Shown in pieces: positions 44,585 through 53,100 of a stretch of 64,000 nucleotides of DNA. The DNA lies in assembly GCA_002733205.1 (NCBI GenBank), contig NVUW01000006.1, positions 62,001-126,000 on the forward strand. The letters run 5' to 3'. The stretch's first letter is position 1; each line of letters starts with the position of its first letter. Position numbers and translations under genes: made by a program. The DNA comes from Thalassobium sp. (GTDB lineage Bacteria > Pseudomonadota > Gammaproteobacteria > Pseudomonadales > Oceanobacteraceae). A model generated the notes under the pieces. It saw nothing but the letters and a program-made list of their open reading frames with translations. It was not told the DNA's origin and did no database searches.

Positions 44585-45220
44585 TTATGATGCGCTCTCC
44601 CGGCTGAAAGCTGAGCGAATCAGCCCGGCACCAGCCACTGCGAACAGACCAGACACGACGCCGTTAATCCAGCGGCTGGCATGCTGATACCAGGCCATCA
44701 CGCCGTTAAAAGAAAAGATTACGGAGTACAGCGCGTTGGTAGCAAAACCAACGCCTATGCAAACAAGCACACCTGACATCAGAAAAGCCGTACTGTCGTT
44801 TGCTCCAAGTCCGACAGAAAGAGCCGCCATCCACGCGACGACCGTTTTAGGATTCGAAATATTAAGCACGATACCTTTGACAAACCAGCTGGCATACGAC
44901 GTTGAGTTTCCTTCCGCCTGAACTGATTGGCTATCCGGATTAACAGCGGCTTTAGCAGACAAAAACGCCAGCCATAAAAGGTATAACCCGCCAAAAACTT
45001 TAAGTGTCATCAATAAATAAACAGAGCTTTGCAGAATCACCCCAAAGCCGCTTGCAGCAACCAACCCCCAAAATACCAGACCAACCGACAGCCCCGCGCC
45101 ATAGATTAAACTGATCTTTCTTCCCAGGCTCATTGCAATTGTTGCATTTGAGATATTTGCAGGCCCGGGGGATACCGCAATTACAAAGAACGCCAGACCT
45201 ATATTCAATAAAGATAACAT
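44585..45220 (-). CDS. LysE/RhtB family amino-acid exporter
   Basis: A 211-residue, about five- to six-helix transporter. FVIAVSPGPANISNATIAMSLGR (about 12-34) is the LysE signature with the SPGP turn, and the C-terminal NGVVSGLFAVAGAGLI matches. Family exports amino acids such as homoserine or threonine; substrate not set. It converges with yqaA. Confidence 0.9.
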   Translation of the reverse strand: MLSLLNIGLAFFVIAVSPGPANISNATIAMSLGRKISLIYGAGLSVGLVFWGLVAASGFGVILQSSVYLLMTLKVFGGLYLLWLAFLSAKAAVNPDSQSVQAEGNSTSYASWFVKGIVLNISNPKTVVAWMAALSVGLGANDSTAFLMSGVLVCIGVGFATNALYSVIFSFNGVMAWYQHASRWINGVVSGLFAVAGAGLIRSAFSRESAS

Positions 45221-45316
45221 ATCTATCTCCCGGTTTTGTTGATATTACAGCCTTTCGAACAGGCATTACTCTTTCTGCTGAAACGGCGTGGATACTAGCA
45301 TGGCAGCATGTGTTTG

Positions 45317-45637
45317 TTAGGGCTTTGGCTTTAGAGACTGCTTTTCTTTAAGGTAAAGATACAGCGGAAGACCAAATGAGACTCCAACCGACAAAGTTCC
45401 CAACACAGCGAAATACCGATATTGCACCTGATGCTTCTGACCGTCTGCAACGATAAAGCCTAATAACGCAACAGCCGCCACTAAAACATCAAACCAGGCA
45501 AATAAACTGATAGGATTAGCCGCCGCTTCACTAAATAAGAGGGTAATGTCTAAACCATTAGCCAGCAACCAGGGAACAAACGCTCCGTAGGGAAGTAAAA
45601 TACCTAACAATGTAAGAGCCAGATAAAACCTCAGCAT
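45317..45637 (-). CDS. DUF2834 membrane protein
   Basis: A 106-residue protein with three to four hydrophobic helices: LLGILLPYGAFVPWLLANGLD, ANPISLFAWFDVLVAAVALLGFIV, and SVGVSFGLPLYLYLKEKQ. The PYxxFxPWLxxxGLD and ANPISxF pattern fits DUF2834. No function known. Confidence 0.75.
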   Translation of the reverse strand: MLRFYLALTLLGILLPYGAFVPWLLANGLDITLLFSEAAANPISLFAWFDVLVAAVALLGFIVADGQKHQVQYRYFAVLGTLSVGVSFGLPLYLYLKEKQSLKPKP

Positions 45638-45787
45638 TTAATTATCCTTGTAAAAATTCATTAGTAAGCGTTAACGTTGGATTCAACTGCGCAGCAGGTA
45701 GCCAATTTTATGAAAATTGATTATAAATAGTGACAGGTGGTGGAGTAGGGTTTCAGTCTTGTCAGCCACGACTGAACAGGCTCAGAT

Positions 45788-46045
45788 TTATCTTCCCTGT
45801 TTACCGCAGGCAGGGCAAACCATGACGCTGATTGTTTTATTGCCGGAACGGCCTACAAATATTGCAAATGAGATAATGACAATGGCGATAACAAAGTTAA
45901 CGAGCGCGAAAACTACACCTATAAGAAAGATAATTACACCTAAAATACCCGTGATCGTAATCGATTTTTTCTCTTCTTTGGTCATGAGCTGAACATTGCA
46001 CTTTTTACAAACAGCAATTTTGGGTAACTTTCCATTGTCATTCAT
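45788..46045 (-). CDS. Small membrane protein with zinc-ribbon-like cysteines
   Basis: An 85-residue protein from ATG 46045. An N-terminal CKKC and C-terminal CPAC (zinc-ribbon pairs) flank a hydrophobic segment (GILGVIIFLIGVVFALVNFVIAIVII). Its start overlaps the end of the preceding ribbon gene (stop at 46038-46040), so the two are translationally coupled. Function unknown. Confidence 0.65.
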   Translation of the reverse strand: MNDNGKLPKIAVCKKCNVQLMTKEEKKSITITGILGVIIFLIGVVFALVNFVIAIVIISFAIFVGRSGNKTISVMVCPACGKQGR

Positions 46046-46139
46046 CTGGCTCACCACAGTATCGACATGTTATAGCTTCTGATTTGCTGATTTCAGCACA
46101 ATACCTGAATTTCGTTTCTTTATATGTCATTTCAGTCAT
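46038..46139 (-). CDS. 33-residue zinc-ribbon peptide
   Basis: A 33-residue frame from ATG 46139 ending CRYCGEPDE, with an earlier YCAEISKSEAI. The C-x2-C motif resembles the tail ribbon found in many small membrane proteins. It overlaps the next gene by 8 bases. A longer start at 46151 is possible. It is short and could be a leader. Confidence 0.4.
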   Translation of the reverse strand: MTEMTYKETKFRYCAEISKSEAITCRYCGEPDE

Positions 46140-46379
46140 GGTTGATCTCATTGTATTTGACTCGCGCCTGAAATCAGGTGTGCTTGCAGTGGCATGTGAT
46201 TTTCGGATGAGGAACGCTGATTCCAATGAGATGACATATACAGATGCACTCTCGGCAGGGACGGATGCTGAACTAATCGGATACCTGTTCTAATACACTA
46301 ACGTACCGAAACATTAAAGTACCGACAGATTAGAGGCCGGTCTCCTCTTTGCCTTCATAATATTCATCTTGCGCTTAAA

Positions 46380-46406
46380 GCATGGACGCGATTTTCGCGT
46401 CCATGC
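46380..46406 (-). terminator. Terminator of the minus-strand SDR gene
   Basis: GCATGGACGCG (46380-46390) pairs perfectly with CGCGTCCATGC (46396-46406), an 11-bp stem with a 5-base loop. Read on the minus strand a short T run follows (TTTAAG). It lies 27 bases after the SDR stop at 46433. Confidence 0.7.
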
Positions 46407-46432
46407 ATTTATTATTTATAGCCGCAATTAAA

Positions 46433-47197
46433 CTAGGTTTTACAAACAGAAACGCCACCATCGGCGAGCAATGCTGTACCCGTTGTAAAACTGGATGCAT
46501 CAGATGCAAGGTATAAAGCAGACTTTGCAATTTCTTCTGGTAAGGCTAAACGCTTTAAAGCGTGTATGCTTTTTACAAATTCTATAGCTTCTGGCGTATT
46601 TGACGATTCGCGCCCCATTGGCGTATCAGTACCTCCGGGCAATAAAGCATTAACCCTGATTCCTTCTGATCCATATTCAGATGCCAATGCCTTCGTTAAG
46701 CCAATAATCCCAGCTTTGCTTGCAGAGTAAGCTGACATTTGAGGCAGGCCAATCGTATAGCCCACAAAAGAAGACGTAAATATAATGGAACCGCCACCTG
46801 TATTTACCATTGCTGGCAGTTGATACTTAGCCCCCAGAAAAGCACTGGTTAAATTTGTGTTTACAGTATCATTCCACCCTTCCAGCGTAATCTCAGATGT
46901 TGCGCCAGAAGCACCCAGTGTTCCTGCATTATTAAAAGCAATATCAAGACCACCATATTCTTTAATGGCAAGATCCACCAATGCTTTAGCATAGGATTCA
47001 TCTTGTACATCACCGGCTAATGCTATGGCACTTCCTCCTTCTTTTATAATCTCATCGACAAGCGTATCAAGCTCTTTTTGTCGTCTGGCGGCAACGATAA
47101 CCGTTGCCCCTTCTTTAGCAAACAGCTTTGCCGTAGCCCGGCCAATTCCAGAGCTGGCACCAGTAACCAGTGCAACTTTGTCTTGTAAAATATTCAT
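46433..47197 (-). CDS. SDR family oxidoreductase
   Basis: A 254-residue classical SDR. VTGASSGIGRA (residues 11-21), NNAG at about 89-92, SS-Y-K triad (FTSSFVG and YSASKAG), and the LPGGTDTPM end loop are all intact. Strongly AT-biased codon use, with lower GC than the 5' genes, and no attC at its 3' end (a terminator instead), so it may be a neighbour of rather than part of the cassette array. Confidence 0.9.
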   Translation of the reverse strand: MNILQDKVALVTGASSGIGRATAKLFAKEGATVIVAARRQKELDTLVDEIIKEGGSAIALAGDVQDESYAKALVDLAIKEYGGLDIAFNNAGTLGASGATSEITLEGWNDTVNTNLTSAFLGAKYQLPAMVNTGGGSIIFTSSFVGYTIGLPQMSAYSASKAGIIGLTKALASEYGSEGIRVNALLPGGTDTPMGRESSNTPEAIEFVKSIHALKRLALPEEIAKSALYLASDASSFTTGTALLADGGVSVCKT

Positions 47198-47332
47198 ACC
47201 GACCTCTTAAGATATTTAATAGCGAAATGCTATAAATACTCTAAAGGCTCTTTCTCTGATACTCGACCCGAATCTTGCTGTATATCAGTTGATAAACGAT
47301 AGTAGGGTGTACACTAATCGTAGGTGCTCGGA

Positions 47333-47422
47333 AACATAACGACGTCTATCAAGACGCGCGTTAGCGCGGTCCAATGGAGGCCGTCTTTTGGCTGGAACGA
47401 TTTTTTATAGCATTGTTATGTG
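47333..47422. other. attC-like recombination site A
   Basis: ends are AACATAAC (47333-47340) and GTTATGTG (47415-47422), reverse complements over CATAAC/GTTATG as in the terminal boxes of attC. An internal AAGACG...CGTCTT stem lies between. It sits after the 47426-47740 gene. The structure is degenerate compared with sites C and D. Confidence 0.55.
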
Positions 47423-47425
47423 CTG

Positions 47426-47740
47426 CTACTGGCACTGATGCTTTTCAATATATGGATGATTGACTTCGTAGTCACAAGTACACGTTTTATAGTTAAAGCT
47501 GCCACCTGAATCCAGGCAAGTATCCACAGCTACTGAACCATTAAACAATACAAAATATACAGCGATTGCAGGCGACCCTAAGCCAACACCAGTTGAGACG
47601 AGTACTCCAATCAGGTCCAGGATTTTTCGTGCTACACCATGCCGATTGAATCTGGAAAGACAATCCGAACGGTAGCGCTTGCTGAATACAAACCGCCAAA
47701 ATCCGAATAAATATCCTATCGCTTCCAATAAATCATCCAT
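47426..47740 (-). CDS. Cassette-borne membrane protein of unknown function
   Basis: A 104-residue protein with one or two hydrophobic segments (LDLIGVLVSTGVGLGSPAIAVYFVLF, about 43-67) and cysteines at the C-terminus (CLDSGGSFNYKTCTCDYE). No family recognised. It ends 4 bases before attC-like site A, so it looks like one integron cassette. Confidence 0.6.
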   Translation of the reverse strand: MDDLLEAIGYLFGFWRFVFSKRYRSDCLSRFNRHGVARKILDLIGVLVSTGVGLGSPAIAVYFVLFNGSVAVDTCLDSGGSFNYKTCTCDYEVNHPYIEKHQCQ

Positions 47741-47870
47741 CTCTATTTATACATAAAATTTGGTGAAGGGCTGCTTCAGCTCGTCCCAGTGAGCAATTTT
47801 TACCAGTTATTGGATGGCCAAACAAAAGCCATCAAGCTGTTGAGGCTATATAGATACTCTTGTTGTGCAC

Positions 47871-48329
47871 TCAGTACATCTGGTGAATAACGCGCAATTC
47901 AGAGCCTATAGCGGATTCCAGTTCGATAAGCAGGTAATCGGAAATCTCATATCCGGGGTCGACAGTACGCAGAACGAACCGACTGAAACCCATAGGCCAC
48001 TTATAACAAAGATCGTTCAGTGTGGTGGACTTACTGCAGCAGGGAGTTTGTATTGTGCTGATCGTGAACCCATTCTCATCTGAGTAGCTTTGATCCATAA
48101 GGGCCTGCCAATGCCCGATCTCCATTTCAGCGCTGCAGTGCGGACAATGGACAGACTCAAAGTTTTCACCACAGTCCCTGAATACAATGTGGGTATCGGT
48201 TTCGGGCGTGAGCTCAGATTTTTCCAGGTTCCATGTTTTTTGAATCAGTGCAACAGCGGCTGCCTGAGACTCCTCGCCTGGAATAAAGTCGGGTTCAGCA
48301 GGGATAAGGCAAATATAGTGATCTGACAT
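47871..48329 (-). CDS. Cassette-region zinc-ribbon-like protein
   Basis: A 152-residue protein from ATG 48329. CPHC (in ESVHCPHCSAEMEIGHWQ) and a TPCCSKST segment suggest a zinc site. The N-terminal MSDHYICLIPAEPDFIPGEE is unremarkable. No family recognised. A clear attC was not found at its 3' side. Confidence 0.6.
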   Translation of the reverse strand: MSDHYICLIPAEPDFIPGEESQAAAVALIQKTWNLEKSELTPETDTHIVFRDCGENFESVHCPHCSAEMEIGHWQALMDQSYSDENGFTISTIQTPCCSKSTTLNDLCYKWPMGFSRFVLRTVDPGYEISDYLLIELESAIGSELRVIHQMY

Positions 48330-48344
48330 TTTTGTATCTAGAAC

Positions 48345-48417
48345 CCTATGAATTGGTGAGCGATAGTGAGTACAGCCCAAGCCTTTTGTGGACGATTTTT
48401 AATTGCCTTGTTATGAG
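48345..48417. other. Possible attC-like site B, weak
   Basis: GTTATGAG at 48410-48417 is a good terminal box after the 48437-48718 gene. I could not identify a convincing complementary partner on the other side, so this is a half site or degraded attC. Confidence 0.3.
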
Positions 48418-48436
48418 TTGGCCATTTGCACATGCT

Positions 48437-48718
48437 TTAACTTTCATCCATGAAGGCCAACACTACGCCTCCCGCTAACAACATTACTGGAATAACGGCG
48501 AATGCGATGACACCAGACCAAGAGTTTGCTCTGAGTGCCCTAACGCCATCAAGTATAGATGCAGCAACCAGGAGCAAGCTTACTACACCGATTACTAGGT
48601 GAACACGATATCCTGGCTCTAACCCGATAACTAGAAAAATGGGGCCAATTGCAGCGCCAATCCACGCGAAAGCTACGCCCTTAGCACCTATGAATGTTTG
48701 ATAAATATCGCGGTTCAT
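48437..48718 (-). CDS. Cassette-borne small membrane protein
   Basis: A 93-residue protein with three hydrophobic segments (GVAFAWIGAAIGPIFLVIGL, LVIGVVSLLLVAASIL, GVIAFAVIPVMLLAGGVVLAF). No family recognised. It is flanked by sites B and C, in the pattern of a gene cassette, and lies lower in GC than the host genes. Confidence 0.65.
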   Translation of the reverse strand: MNRDIYQTFIGAKGVAFAWIGAAIGPIFLVIGLEPGYRVHLVIGVVSLLLVAASILDGVRALRANSWSGVIAFAVIPVMLLAGGVVLAFMDES

Positions 48719-48730
48719 TCGGACTCAATA

Positions 48731-48798
48731 CTCATAACGCTTGGGTTAGCGGAAAATGAAGCGCAGCGAATTTTTTTCGCTACACCCACTTGTTAGCT
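48731..48798. other. attC site C
   Basis: A 68-base inverted-repeat site: CTCATAAC (48731-48738) at one end and GTTAGCTT (48792-48799 region) at the other, and TTGGGTTAGCG pairing with CGCTACACCCAC around a short AAAA/TTTT stem. Read on the minus strand it is CTAACAAGTGGG...AACCCAAGCGTTATG, the classic attC arrangement. It follows the ankyrin gene. Confidence 0.85.
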
Positions 48799-48810
48799 TT
48801 GTGCCACGAT

Positions 48811-49302
48811 TCATTTAAAGCCGTGAAACTTGGTGATCTCAGGGGCATCCAAAACTAGTCTTGCTGCAAACTCTCTATCAGAAATTCCGCCTGCGCTTCT
48901 GCGATCCAGATCAGCCCCCGCACCAATCAACAAACTGACTATCTCTGGCACCAAGGGAGTCGCTCTAATTGCTTCCCTAAAGGGCGTAATCTTATCTATA
49001 TTTTCTCGGTTTACGTCAGCACCCGATTCAACCAACAATTTAACTACCTTCGAAGCTTTGGCTCTCACCGCATAGTGAAGAGGGGAGTTGCCGTAAGAAT
49101 CAATAGCGTTTACGTCAACCCCCCAGTCTATGAGACTTTTAACCATATTAAATGGGGCCACCATAACAGGGTTTAGAAGGGCTCTATGGAGATAATTCCA
49201 TCCTTCTTTTTCCGTAACGTCGCTAGCTGAATGATCACTCCGAAGCCGTATAAAGCCTTCGTTATTCCCATGAAGAATGGCCCTCAGAACATCTCGAGAC
49301 AC
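48811..49302 (-). CDS. Ankyrin-repeat protein, cassette-borne
   Basis: A 163-residue protein with about four ankyrin repeats: EGWNYLHRALLNP, YGNSPLHYAVRAKASKVVKLLVESGADVN, DKITPFREAIRATPLVPEIVSLLIGAGADL and the last GGISDREFAARLV. No signal or other domain. Ankyrin proteins bind other proteins. Its stop is 13 bases from attC site C, so it is a complete cassette. Confidence 0.85.
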   Translation of the reverse strand: MSRDVLRAILHGNNEGFIRLRSDHSASDVTEKEGWNYLHRALLNPVMVAPFNMVKSLIDWGVDVNAIDSYGNSPLHYAVRAKASKVVKLLVESGADVNRENIDKITPFREAIRATPLVPEIVSLLIGAGADLDRRSAGGISDREFAARLVLDAPEITKFHGFK

Positions 49303-49316
49303 GATTTACCTCTTCT

Positions 49317-49404
49317 AGCTAACGTTTCACATCACCGGCAAAAAAAAGCAGAGCGATGAACGAGCGGCGCTTTTTGTTGTCCGAGTGCATGTGATTGTTA
49401 GGGC
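49317..49404. other. attC site D
   Basis: An 88-base site, with AGCTAAC (49317-49323) and GTTAGGGC (49397-49404) at the ends. CGTTTCACATCACCGGC and GCATGTGATT form the two arms with a long AAAAAAAAGC/GCTTTTTG stem. It overlaps the stop of the next gene by one base. It is the clearest attC in the window. Confidence 0.9.
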
Positions 49405-50021
49405 TAATTTTTGATCCGATATAGAGTATTTCCTTTCTTACTTATTGTGGTTTCAAGAATTCCTTCTGAAACCAAGCTTCGTAACAGCCTTCTTAGTAAG
49501 GCCGAATTTCCCGCAAGATCTGAATAACTATTCCTTTCCGCACCCCAATTTTCAATTCTAAGGGGTGAGAATGACCATTGACTGTATTCACTCAAAAACT
49601 TAATGATAAGGTCCCTCATTTCTATTTCTTCAGGTTTTTGGGGGACTTTACCTATCTGTTGATGGCTTGATCCTGACTGTATAGCTGCTTCAATTTGTGC
49701 AATTTTGTCTTCAAGAGCTGATATATCCTTTATGTGCTCCTCCGACTGCCCTTCCAGTTTTCTTTCAAATTCTAGTGGGCCGAATTTCTTTAGGCTAAGC
49801 CCAAGCCTGTGCCATGGAACTGCAAAAAACAGGAAACACGCGACGGCAAAAAGCAACAACGATGAAAGTCCCAGGTCTTTAGGGCTGGCAATTGATTGAT
49901 TAAACACATACGTCACAAAGTAACCAATCAACGCCACAGAAAACAGAAGTGAGGCCCAGAACCCTGTTCTTCGAACATTTGGGGGAAGAAGCTCTTCGGT
50001 TTCTTCTTGTTCATAATCCAT
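49404..50021 (-). CDS. Membrane protein with winged-helix tail, cassette-borne
   Basis: A 205-residue protein: two hydrophobic segments (TGFWASLLFSVALIGYFVTYVF, about 17-38, and LGLSSLLLFAVACFLFFAVPW, about 50-70), an acidic coiled coil (about 85-115), and a C-terminal winged-helix-like domain (SDLAGNSALLRRLLRSLVSEGILETTISKKG). No named family. A DNA- or protein-binding signal receptor is possible. It is the last cassette toward the high-coordinate end. Confidence 0.7.
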   Translation of the reverse strand: MDYEQEETEELLPPNVRRTGFWASLLFSVALIGYFVTYVFNQSIASPKDLGLSSLLLFAVACFLFFAVPWHRLGLSLKKFGPLEFERKLEGQSEEHIKDISALEDKIAQIEAAIQSGSSHQQIGKVPQKPEEIEMRDLIIKFLSEYSQWSFSPLRIENWGAERNSYSDLAGNSALLRRLLRSLVSEGILETTISKKGNTLYRIKN

Positions 50022-51354
50022 CTTGATCTCCTACTGCCCTAACAGTTTATTCGTAGGCATGCTCGTTAACACACCTAAGCTCTTATTCAGATTTCCAGCC
50101 TAACCCATTGTCCGGGCTGTAAAAATCATCGTTATTCTCTTTCTTGTCAGGATATAAACGCGCATGCGCGCTTTTATCCTGAACCGTTCTTTACACTTTG
50201 CGCGTTATCACTTTTCGTAAAACCCTAAATGATTGATTTTTCAGGCATCTTTCAGGGCTGAAGGTATCAATTCGCGCATGCGCGTTTTGCTACCGGAGCG
50301 TAAATGCGCATCAAATTCTGCAAACAGTAAAATATACTGGGTGTCTGCACATTATTTTTCTTTGGTGATTTTCAGTGCTTTTCCGGCAGTAAAAATCGTT
50401 CAGGTGATGCTTGTAGTCCAGACACGCTGCCGCCCATCCTTATAAACGCAGGTCAGGAATCGCGTGGGTAAAGCTTTCGGATTTCGGGCGGGGAGGGTAT
50501 CGGTGTTGAGTCAGATAAACCGACCTGACGGTCTGAGTTCTGGTGCTGTTATATCGTGCGGATACGGCTTCCCTGCTGGTCTGAAGAGTACTGAAGTTTG
50601 GGGATGGGTTCAATAATTGATAAAAATGGTTACAAGTGGCAAAGGGCGATAGTGGAAATCCGCCACCTATTGCTGAGCAGCTGCTTTCCTTTCAAATTAT
50701 TTGGTGGGCAGTGCCCACCCTACATATCGGAGTTTCAGCCTGAACTTATGGTCTGTTGCTGTCGCGGATAAGATCCGCTCCCACAGTACGGCATTTGCTG
50801 TTATATCCGGCGTTGCGTCTGCATGAACGCGGCATTTGTGCGGTGCCAGTCAACCAAGTGATTCTGCGGCCTTCAGAGCAAAACCCTGCCCCGGAGCGAT
50901 GCGTTTGTATAGATGTTTTGCATAGTCGATCCGGGGCAGGCTAAATGGCAGGAGCCATTTCAACAGCCGCAGGCTGGCCCGAAGGGTGGAGGGCATGGAT
51001 GCCCGTAATCATTGTTTTGCGTGCCGCATAATCGCTGCAGTTGGCTGAACAGCGCCGGACAGCCGCAAGAGAGGATCGGAAGGAGATACTTCTCCTTGCA
51101 TGGGGCGCAGGGGCTTGCCCCGCATTGGCTTCAACTAACTACAAAAGCCAGCCCGCGCAGCGGCTACTCAGTCCACGCAGCGGCTACAACTCAGAACATA
51201 ACCGCTTCCAGCACACTACCACGCAGAGCGTGGGAGCGAGAGGTCAACGGGCCGGGCGGCAGCCCAAAAGCCAGCCCGCGCAGCGGCTACTCATCCGCTG
51301 CGCCGGTTAACCATTTCATGCTTTAATCACTCCCTGTATTAACGAGGACTCTCC
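50022..51354. other. Long non-coding region with remnants and repeats
   Basis: 1.3 kb. GCCCTAAC at 50036-50043 resembles an attC end with no clear partner. CGCGCATGCGCG occurs at 50159-50170 and 50273-50284. Further on are dispersed palindromes (GGTGGGCAGTGCCCACC near 50703-50719; CGGATAAGATCCG near 50765-50777), a half copy of the 70-bp repeat at 51217-51240, and two copies of AGCCCGCGCAGCGGCTACTC (about 51150-51169 and 51274-51293). No gene is supported. Confidence 0.7.
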
Positions 51355-52335
51355 GTGAGTAAAACCGCCCCCGACAAAGGCTTTGAGCTGTGCTGGCACG
51401 AGCATCAGGCGATCAGCCTGCGTGCCTCGGTGCTGCTGGCCTATCACCACTGGTCAGAGGATCAGGTGGCGGCAGCTCAGGCGCTGGGGGCTGTGCGTGT
51501 TAATGGCGTGGTTGAGTACGGCGATATTGAGTTACAGCCAGGCGATAACATCAGCCTGATGTTGCCTGATCATCAGGAAGAGGCGGTTGATACGGGCTGG
51601 AAAATACTCTGGCAAAATCAGGAGTTAACGGCCGTGCATAAACCGGCACCCCTGCCGGTATCGCGTACTACGCGTAATTTATTTAATACCCTGATCAGTC
51701 TGTTCCGCCGGGCTACAGTGCATAAAGACGCGCATTTATTGCACCGCCTGGATGCCGAAACCTCGGGCATTATTCTGCTGGCTAACTATGCCCATGCCGA
51801 TAAAAAGTGGAAGAAAAAACTGGAGCGCTTAATTGAGCGTAAGGTTTACCACGCGCTGGTTTATGGCGTTCCCGACTGGCAGCATTATGAGTGTCAGACT
51901 TTTCTGGCAGAAAAAACCGACAGTGCTATCCGCTCGCAGATGCATGTGGTGGCAGAAGATGAAACCGATACGGTTAAAAGCCCGAAGCTGGCAACCACCA
52001 GGTTCCGTGTATTAAAAACCTTTAATGGTTACAGCCTGATTGAGTGTGAGCTGCTTAGCGGGCGTAAGCATCAGATCCGTGCACAGCTGGCACATCTGGG
52101 TTATCCGATTATCGGCGATAAAATCTACAGCCATAATGGCCGCTTTTATTTAAAGCGTCTGCAGCAGGATTTAAGTGCAGACGATTATGCCCAGCTTGGA
52201 GCGGAGCATCATTTGCTGCACGCCTTTGAATTACAGCTGAATACGGCGACGGGCGACCACCGCGATGAGGTGGTGATTTATGATAAAGACTATCCCAAAG
52301 CCTGGCTGCCTTATCTGCAAGGCCCTTCTTTTTGA
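51355..52335 (+). CDS. RluA-family pseudouridine synthase
   Basis: A 326-residue pseudouridine synthase. An S4-like N-terminal portion is followed by the catalytic HRLDAETSGIILLA, with Asp133 the nucleophile, and RKVYHALVYG, GRKHQIRAQLAHLGYPIIGD typical of RluA/RluD. Target RNA is rRNA or tRNA. The start is GTG 51355 with ACGAGGA before it. It stands alone between two repeat regions. Confidence 0.9.
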   Translation: MSKTAPDKGFELCWHEHQAISLRASVLLAYHHWSEDQVAAAQALGAVRVNGVVEYGDIELQPGDNISLMLPDHQEEAVDTGWKILWQNQELTAVHKPAPLPVSRTTRNLFNTLISLFRRATVHKDAHLLHRLDAETSGIILLANYAHADKKWKKKLERLIERKVYHALVYGVPDWQHYECQTFLAEKTDSAIRSQMHVVAEDETDTVKSPKLATTRFRVLKTFNGYSLIECELLSGRKHQIRAQLAHLGYPIIGDKIYSHNGRFYLKRLQQDLSADDYAQLGAEHHLLHAFELQLNTATGDHRDEVVIYDKDYPKAWLPYLQGPSF

Positions 52336-52394
52336 GCATCTTCTGCTTTGCAAACCGCTCTGGTCTTAAGCTGGTCGTAGTCTGCTGCAAGGCT

Positions 52395-53095
52395 CTCCGC
52401 TTCGTTCGACAAGCTTCCTTCGACACGCTCGTCCCTCGCTGCTCAGGACGAACGGGTTTAAATCTCGACAGAAACAATATAACCACCGTTCGTGCTGAGC
52501 GCGCCCTTCGACAAGCTCAGGACGAACGGAAATAGTCGAAGTGTGAGCGCGTGCTTCGACAGGCTTCCTTCGGCAAGCTCAAGACCGACGAGACGAACGG
52601 TGTTCAAATAAAATCCGTTCACCCTGAGCGCGAAGCAGTCGAAGGGTTTAACGAACGGATTTGGCGTAGCCCTTCTACATATTATCTTGAGCCTGCCCTT
52701 CGACACGCTCGTCCCTCGCTGCTCAGGGCGAACGGAGTGATAAGTTTCCTTCGTGGTTTCCTTCGACAAGCTTCCTCCGACACGCTCGTCCCTCGCTGCT
52801 CAGGACGAACGGGTTTAAATCTCGACAGAAACAATATAACCACCGGTCACCCTGAGCACGCAGCAGTCGAAGTATGAGCGCGCCTTTCGACAAGCTTCCT
52901 TCGACACGCTCGTCCCTCGCTGCTCAGGACGAACGGGTTTAAATCTCGACAGGAACAATATAACCACCGTTCGTGCTGAGCGCGAAGCAGTCGAAGTATG
53001 AACTGTGTTTAAATAAAACCGGTCACCCTGAGCGGGCCCTTCGACAAGCTCAGGACGAACGGAAATAGTCGAAGGGTGTCAGGTTCCTTCAGTTA
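52395..53095. repeat. Dense cluster of CTTCGAC/GAGC palindromic repeats
   Basis: About 700 bases of a dispersed family built on CTTCGACAAGCTCAGGAC(GAACGG) and its complements. A longer block, GACAAGCTTCCT(T/C)CGACAC onward, through CTCGACAGAAACAATATAAC, recurs from 52408, 52765 and 52889. Parts of the same family occur at 19.5 and 29.7 kb. No reading frame through it is a gene. Confidence 0.9.
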
Positions 53096-53100
53096 ATTTT

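Noticed and set aside
51012..51326. Frames over the 51 kb repeats
   Set aside because: Built from repeated sequence with no domain.
52332..52877. Frames across the palindromic repeat block before prpA
   Set aside because: Derived from the CTTCGAC/GAGC repeats on both strands; no conserved domain.
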